Assembly: GCF_028372415.1 (NCBI RefSeq) | Contig: NC_092874.1 | Span: 242,025,461 to 242,089,460 of the forward strand | Origin: Notamacropus eugenii | Lineage: Eukaryota > Chordata > Mammalia > Diprotodontia > Macropodidae | Reading direction: 5' to 3' | Length of the DNA stretch: 64,000 nucleotides | Shown here: piece after piece, positions 58,906-64,000 of the stretch | How the letters are laid out: the number at the start of each line of letters is the position of its first letter | How positions within the stretch are numbered: the first letter of the stretch is position 1 | Program-made: the position numbers and the translations under genes | Notes under the pieces: generated by a model | What the model was told of the DNA's origin: nothing | Databases searched by the model: none | Seen by the model: the letters and a program-made list of their open reading frames with translations, nothing else

Positions 58906-59302
58906 TTATAAATGATGGAATGAAGGGAAGGAAATTATTTGGAAAAAAGTGCCTGTGTTGGAAAATACTGAGCATTTTCAAAAAATGGCATCATTCTGTC
59001 ATGTTTTAGTTCTCACCACAGAACTACCTAATTTTGGAATTCTCTTGTCATTTGAAAACAAAAGATATTTAACTTAAGCTTTGCAGTGGTATATTCATTC
59101 TTTTAGAAAAGCCCATGCTTTCTCTCTAACACTCAGTTCACTATAAAATGCAAAAAAAAATTTAAAATAAACTCAGACTATTCTGCATGGATCTCCTGGA
59201 TTTGCCATATTTTTTTTTTGGCAAGTATTATTTATATAGGTTATACATTCCTCTGAAAGATGGGGACACCAATAGCACCTCCCTCCCTCCCTGGACTATT
59301 AT

Positions 59303-59770
59303 GAGGGAAACAGGAGATAATATTTGTAAAGCAATTTGAAAACCTTTAAGTGCTATATAAATGCCAGCTCTTATTTTTATCATTATATTATATTAATTAT
59401 TATTATACATTAATACTATATTATAATACTATATTAAGTAACAGCATTATGAAACAGTCATTACTTGAGAACTGTTATTATTAGATGAAGTTATTTTGAG
59501 GATAAAATGAGATATCTGTAAAGTGCTTTGCAAACTTCAAAGTGATACATCAATTCTATTATTATTAGACCAGATCGACTAACAGGTCATGAAATGATCA
59601 CTATTTATTGGAAAATTATCATTATACTAGGATTGGGTATGAGGATAAAATGAGATATTTGTAAAGTGCTTTGAAAACCTTAAAATTGTATATAAATTCT
59701 AGCTATTGTTATTATTAGACTACGTTAGCTAACAAGATCATGAGATGGTTACCCAGAGACTGGAGACATA
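59303..59770 (+). repeat. Three degenerate tandem units built on a SINE 3' end
   Basis: SINE 3' segments start at 59303, 59498 and 59641 (for example gaggataaaatgagata, gtaaagtgctttg). Each is followed by a similar non-SINE spacer with 'ctaacaggtcatgaaatgat'-like sequence. The spacing is 195 and 143 bp. Confidence 0.65.
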
Positions 59771-59902
59771 GTGCCAAGTCATATGTTTTTCATACCTCAT
59801 TGCAACTAGGTATACCTGCTTAAAAATCCATGAACATAGGGGCTCTAGCTTTGTTGGTGTAAAAGACAAGATCCTTTCCCCCATGCAAACCATTTGATTT
59901 GT

Positions 59903-59904
<2 letters not shown>

Positions 59905-59937
<33 letters not shown>
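59905..59937. repeat. (CA)n microsatellite
   Basis: 16 perfect AC dinucleotides, followed by TA-rich sequence to about 59975. Confidence 0.96.
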
Positions 59938-59943
<6 letters not shown>

Positions 59944-60002
59944 TACTTGTGTGTGTGCATATATATATATATCTTTATGTAGGTACATTTTTAATTGGGC
60001 AA

Positions 60003-60405
60003 AATGATTTTGCCACTAGATGGAGCCCTGGCTATTTGGGTTAAAGCGAGACCAAGCTTGATATCAAATAACATTTGGTCACCTCCGGCTGGAGGCTCCT
60101 CCATGCAAGGGACAAGGATTTTTTAATTGCAGCCTGCGTTCCTGTTCCTGGCCTGACCTGTGGAGGAGAGTGACATCACTGCTTTTCTTGTGGCATTGTA
60201 GCTTGCTTGGCTCGCCGGGCTTTGACACAAGCCAGATGGCTGCTGTGATTGGAAGCTGGTCAGGCTGCCTGGGACTGCAGTTGATGAAATTGAATAGGAA
60301 GAGGGTTTTTTATGATCAGCTGCAGAAGTACAATAAGGCTGGAGCTTTGCTGGGTAATTACATTTTCACTGCACACTTTATCCCTCACAGAGAAGGTCAC
60401 TTTCC
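60003..60405. promoter_or_regulatory. Candidate conserved intronic element (repeat-free, balanced base content)
   Basis: About 400 bp stand out from the repeat-rich intron, with balanced base content, no repeat signature and dense binding-site-like words. Examples are E-box CAGCTG (agctgc at ~60318), a TAATTAC homeodomain-type core (~60355), TGATTGG (~60246) and CAGATGG. It lies about 3.5 kb upstream of the mitochondrial-isoform exon, so an enhancer or alternative promoter is plausible. An open frame crosses it (from ATG 60236) but has no convincing donor site. Conservation is inferred from texture only, not from an alignment. Confidence 0.4.
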
Positions 60406-61185
60406 CTTCCCTCCCCCCCCCCACCAAAAAAATACATTTTTGAAAAAAAAGTTATTTGTGGTATTACTAGGTATCGACTTTTGATCTTTTATTGGCCAGT
60501 AGTCTGCTCCAGAGGAATGTTCTTTTACCATCCTGCAGTCACTCGTGAAAATGACATGTTTATTTCTGTTTAATGGTTCTTCCAGGCAGGGCACTGTGAA
60601 ACTCACTTTCCCTTCTTTGCTCCCTTTTGTCTCTGGTTAGTAATGCAAAAATGTGGTGGTTTTGACATGGGTTTCGTTTGAAAAAGTCAGAGTTCAGGCA
60701 TGGTAATACAAGCAGATTTCTGTCAGATAGACTCCAGAGTGATTTGGCAAGATATATTACTGTATATTATGTGTTTGTTCTTAAAGGAGGTCAAAAGGGA
60801 CCAAGGGTAGACTCTTTTTTTCTTTTTTTGGCTGAGGAAATGAACAAGACTCACTAATTTTAAGGAGATCGAGGAATTGCTAGAGGTTTGGTATCTTGAA
60901 CCATTTTTAGTACTAGTTTCCCCTCAGACCGTGGAGGATCTGACTGTGTTTGACTTTGATATTTGTAATTAGTGATGGACAGCAAGCTTTTGAAATATTT
61001 TGTATTTAAAAAAAGTATGGGAAGAGGAAACTGTCTTCCCTTCTCTAAAGGTTACTGATGTTCACATACTGATATTTGGTAGCATGGTTTGTTTTCAGTC
61101 CATAAAGAAACAAAATACTGCTCTCTTGCTTCTCATCCATTAATTATATTAGCCCAAGGATGTTATTTGATAGTACTATAGGATC
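60406..61185. other. MSRB3 intron 1, unique sequence
   Basis: No repeat or exon recognised. It holds one copy of a 37-bp segment (60625-60661) that recurs at 61605-61641. Confidence 0.5.
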
Positions 61186-61189
61186 ATAG

Positions 61190-61330
61190 ACTTAGGGTTG
61201 GGAAGGACTCTCATTTTATAGGGGAGGAAACTGATTGTCTGGGGTCACATAGATAGAGCCAGGTATGGAATTAAGAGCCCCTGACTCCAAATACACAACC
61301 TTTTCCACTCCCTCACTGCAACACAGTGGC
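61190..61330 (-). repeat. MIR-like SINE fragment
   Basis: 'tatagactta'-type start (aggatcatagacttagggtt), 'tcattttataggggaggaaa' and 'gagcccctgactccaaatac'. Confidence 0.65.
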
Positions 61331-61539
61331 TCAAATCAAGAAAAAAAATGAGACTAGACATACATTTGCTTTAAAAAAAAAATCTTCCTAACATCAAAGT
61401 TTGATTACTTGGGCTCTCGTCATTCACCTGTTTCCAGATCCACTCAGTCTCTTTATTTTTGCCATGAGAATGTCATGAGACTTGGTTAAGTGCTTTGCTA
61501 AATTAGTCAGACCATTTCACCTATTAGATAAGCTTCCAT

Positions 61540-61760
61540 CTAGTCTCTCTCTCTTTATCTTGTATGGATCTGGTTATTTACTACATATACTATTTATCTT
61601 GTTATTTTGTCTCTGGTTAGTAATGCAAAAACGTGGTGGTTATATTCTTATTAGATTATAAAGTCCTTAAAGGCTTTTCTCTATATCCCTACAACTTAGT
61701 ACAGTGCCTGACTTTTAGGGCATTGTACAATCCAGTGCCGACTACCTTTTACTTGGTCAG
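61540..61760 (+). repeat. L2 3' end containing a 37-bp foreign segment
   Basis: 'tattagattataaagtcctt', 'acttagtacagtgcctgact' form the L2 3' end. The segment 61605-61641 does not belong to L2 and copies 60625-60661. Confidence 0.6.
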
Positions 61761-62540
61761 TCAGTTAATCAATGAGTACTTATTAATGTTTTCATTAAGA
61801 TTTTAAGTTAATATTTGCTTATACGTTCCAGCCATTGTGCTAAACCTCTGGGATACAAAGAAAGGCAAAAACATGTCCCTTGTTCTCAAGGAAATTACCT
61901 TCTAATGGGAAAGACTACATGTAAATGTTGTTGTTGATTCATTTTCAGTCCTGTTGGACTCTTCATGACCCCATTTGGGGTTTTTTTGGCAAAGATACTA
62001 GAGTGGTTTGCCATTTTCTTCTCCAGATCATTTTATAGATGAGGAAACTGAGGCAAGCTGTGTTAAACAACTTGCCCAGAGTTATAAAGCTAGTAAGTGT
62101 CCGAGGCTGGATTTGAACTCAAGTCTTCCTGACTCCAGCTCAACACACTAACCATTGTACCATTTAACTACACATGTGTACACATGTGTGTGTATATATA
62201 AAGTTATTAGGTACACACATGTGTATATGCCCATATATGTACACACACATATACAAATATACACATATACATGTGCGCGCACACATACACACACATATAT
62301 AAACTCAAAACTGCCCTGAGAATTTTGGAACACTACAGACTGTATAGATGAGAATTAGAAAGCACTAGTGGTGGTAATTGTGGGGTGGTGAAGGGACCCA
62401 GGAAAGGCTTCTTATAGAATTTGAGCTGAGTTTTAAAGGGAATCAGGGAAAGCTGGAGGTGGAGATGAAGAGATAGTGCACTCTAGCCATAGGGGACAGC
62501 CATTGCAAAGGCTGGGAGTCAGGAGAGAATGTATGAGAGA
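61758..62540 (-). repeat. Antisense L2 copy with MAR-like SINE and TA/CA tract inserted
   Basis: The L2 3' end is at 61758-61925 (caatgagtacttattaatgt, gggatacaaagaaaggcaaa). The SINE is at 61928-62170 on the minus strand (tttttttggcaaagatacta, gaggaaactgaggcaagctg). A CA/TA-rich tract covers 62172-62300. L2 resumes at about 62340-62540 (gaaaggcttcttatagaatt, gccattgcaaaggctggg). Confidence 0.75.
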
Positions 62541-62965
62541 TAGCAAAGACAGTGCCACCTGCCTTCCAGCCTCATTTCATGCTCTTCTCCTTTATGTGTT
62601 CTATGTTCCAGCCAAACTACATGACCTGTTCTCATTCTACTCTCCCTGCTTTCATGCATTTACATGAACTGTCCTACATGTTTGAAAAGCAATCCCCACT
62701 GTGTTCCTCCACCTATTAAAACCCTTTTCTTCTTTCAAGGTTCAGTGTAGGTACTTCCTTCAGGAAACCTTCTGGGATCCTTTTAGGTAGAAGTGATGAC
62801 TCCTTCCCCAAATTTTCTTGGATTGTTTTATCTTCCTTTATCATAGTCATCACCTATCATTTTTTAAATTTATGCTGTGTTGCTTCCTTTAATGAAATTG
62901 CAAGTTTTTTGTAGGAAGGTTATTTGTCCTTTTTAATTTATGTCTCCTTAACATCTAGCACATTC
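62541..62965 (+). repeat. L2 3' region
   Basis: 'cctttcttctttcaaggttc', 'ccttcaggaaaccttctggg' and 'gtcctttttaatttatgtct'. Confidence 0.7.
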
Positions 62966-63089
62966 ATCAAATACAATTGTAATTACATTTGCCATTCTCC
63001 GCCCCCTTCTCTTTGTTTATTTTCATTCATAAGGCAAAAAAAAAATGGAAATAGTAAGGTGGAAATTTTTATTTCAAAGTAAAATTATA

Positions 63090-63101
63090 TGTGTGTGTAC
63101 A

Positions 63102-63137
<36 letters not shown>
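63090..63137. repeat. (TG)n-(AC)n microsatellite
   Basis: A short GTGTGTGTAC stretch is followed by about 34 bp of AC repeats. Confidence 0.95.
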
Positions 63138-63139
<2 letters not shown>

Positions 63140-63214
63140 TCCTTATTTATTTTTCATTAGTCATCATGCCCAGTCCTTCTAGTGTTAAGCGATGGCTTGA
63201 GTCTAGATAGACAG

Positions 63215-63420
63215 TCCTCAAACTTTTGATCATGAGACCCCTTTTCACTCTTAAAAGTTATTAAGGACATCCCCAAAAGCTTTTGTTTCTGTGGGTTATA
63301 TCAATATGTACCATGTTAAAAATTAAAATTTCTTAACATTTTTATGAGGATAGTTTTGAGCTGGTGGGCCCCTTGAAAGGATTAAGGAGCTCTTTGAATA
63401 TTGTTTATCTAGAGTCTATA
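63215..63420 (+). mobile_element. MER5-like hAT-Charlie remnant
   Basis: 'tcctcaaacttttgatcatg', 'agacccctttt', 'ttaaaagttattaaggacat', 'ccccaaaagcttttgtttct' and 'gtgggttatatcaatatgta' follow the MER5/Charlie order. Non-autonomous and old. Confidence 0.72.
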
Positions 63421-63858
63421 TTCCTGAATATGTCCCTCTAGACAGGAATCACTTAACTTTTTTTTGAGGTGAAGTAAAAGGGCTCTTATAAATGTACTCC
63501 TCTCCAAGATTTTATTTCTGTGATAGATTTTTTTAAAGTTGTTCTTTATCCCCTCTTTCACCCATTTTCCCTGACCCAAGCTCATGCAAATGGTAGCCAC
63601 CAAGTATGGTGGCAGGACTATTCCATTTTTAGTGTAGAAGGTTTATTTCTAAAGAAAGCATCCAGAATATGATGCAAAGACCATCATAGTGAAAACTGAA
63701 GGGCAGGTTCAGCTAGTTTAACAACCTGGCATTTGAAGTCCTTAGAAACTATGTATTTAGTCCCCGATAAAGCCCCCATGCTCATCAGTTGCATTGATAG
63801 AATGTCTAACATATGTGATGCTTCAATTTGTTTTCATCTTTTTTTTTTTCCTACTCAG

Positions 63859-63985
63859 CTCTTGCCCCTGTTCTTTGAGTCTCGTTTTGTTGGTGAAGAT
63901 AGCACAGTGATGTCTGCATTCAACCTGCTGCACCTGGTGACAAAGAGCCAGCCAGTGGCCCAGCGAGCCTGTGGGCTTCCCTCAG
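63859..63985 (+). CDS. MSRB3: MSRB3 exon 2: alternative start for mitochondrial isoform B (CDS 63910-63985, partial gene)
   Basis: The acceptor is a long T tract plus ctactcag at 63858. The exon contains 51 nt of 5' leader, then ATG at 63910 (G at -3, a good context). The protein start is MSAFNLLHLVTKSQPVAQRA then CGLPSG, nearly identical to the human MSRB3 isoform B N-terminus. This is a mitochondrial targeting sequence with basic and hydrophobic residues and no acidic ones. The donor is CAG|gttgaa after 63985, weaker than consensus. The coding part leaves phase 1, the same as exon 1, so both leaders can join the shared catalytic exons. Intron 2 begins at 63986 and runs off the window. Confidence 0.92.
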
Positions 63986-64000
63986 GTTGAATGTGTGCTG

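Larger units (their letters stand above)
21625..63858 (+). other. MSRB3: MSRB3 intron 1
   Basis: It is bounded by the gtaagg donor after exon 1 and the polypyrimidine tract plus ctactcag acceptor at 63858. It is about 42 kb long and packed with repeats. No other convincing coding exon on either strand was found inside. Confidence 0.8.

Noticed and set aside
60170..60484. An open frame across the 60-kb block, as a new MSRB3 first exon
   Set aside because: ATG at 60236 is in fair context, but no good donor follows and the end is low-complexity. It is kept only as a possible regulatory element.

Overview
This is vertebrate nuclear DNA with mammalian gene structure. Three things point to a marsupial: many tRNA-derived SINEs (MIR/CORE-like, MAR-like, and a third type with an RTE-like tail), repeated ORF1-only LINE-1 derivatives of the HAL1 type, and many old L2 fragments. 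I cannot fix the species; an Australian marsupial is a guess from SINE types. No bacterial operons, CRISPR arrays or intact viral genes are visible. Protein-coding sequence is well under 1% of the window.

Genes. Positions 1-2830 hold the 3' end of LEMD3 (MAN1) on the + strand: the last three coding exons (1090-1195, 1275-1353, 1568-1731) and a 3' UTR of about 1.1 kb or more. About 18.5 kb of intergenic repeats and unique sequence follow. A CpG island at about 21.3-22.2 kb contains exon 1 of MSRB3 (methionine sulfoxide reductase B3), which encodes the ER signal peptide. The rest of the window is MSRB3 intron 1 (about 42 kb), ending at exon 2 (63859-63985). Exon 2 carries the alternative start codon and N-terminus of the mitochondrial isoform. 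LEMD3 followed by MSRB3 on the same strand is the order known in other mammals.

How the gene works. Both MSRB3 leader exons end one base into a glycine codon, so either can join the same downstream catalytic exons, which lie outside the window. A transcript that includes both exons reads from the ER start into a stop codon in exon 2, upstream of the mitochondrial start codon.

Repeat landscape. Three HAL1-like elements lie on the minus strand (about 4.43-6.07, 6.08-8.85 and 41.74-44.76 kb). A copy holding only the LINE-1 5' end, flanked by a 16-bp target duplication, lies at 12.1-13.4 kb. A TA-flanked Tigger-like transposon lacking its transposase lies at 39.8-41.0 kb. A decayed hAT/ZBED-type transposase lies at 50.0-51.1 kb and a TA-flanked mini-transposon at 56.0-56.3 kb. 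L2 and SINE fragments fill much of the rest, along with many microsatellites. A repeat-free 400-bp block at about 60.0-60.4 kb is the best candidate for a conserved intronic element. I saw no new multi-gene system. The most interesting points are the MSRB3 leader architecture, the 60-kb block, an apparently uncatalogued ~200-bp mobile unit, and the unusual retroelement structures.
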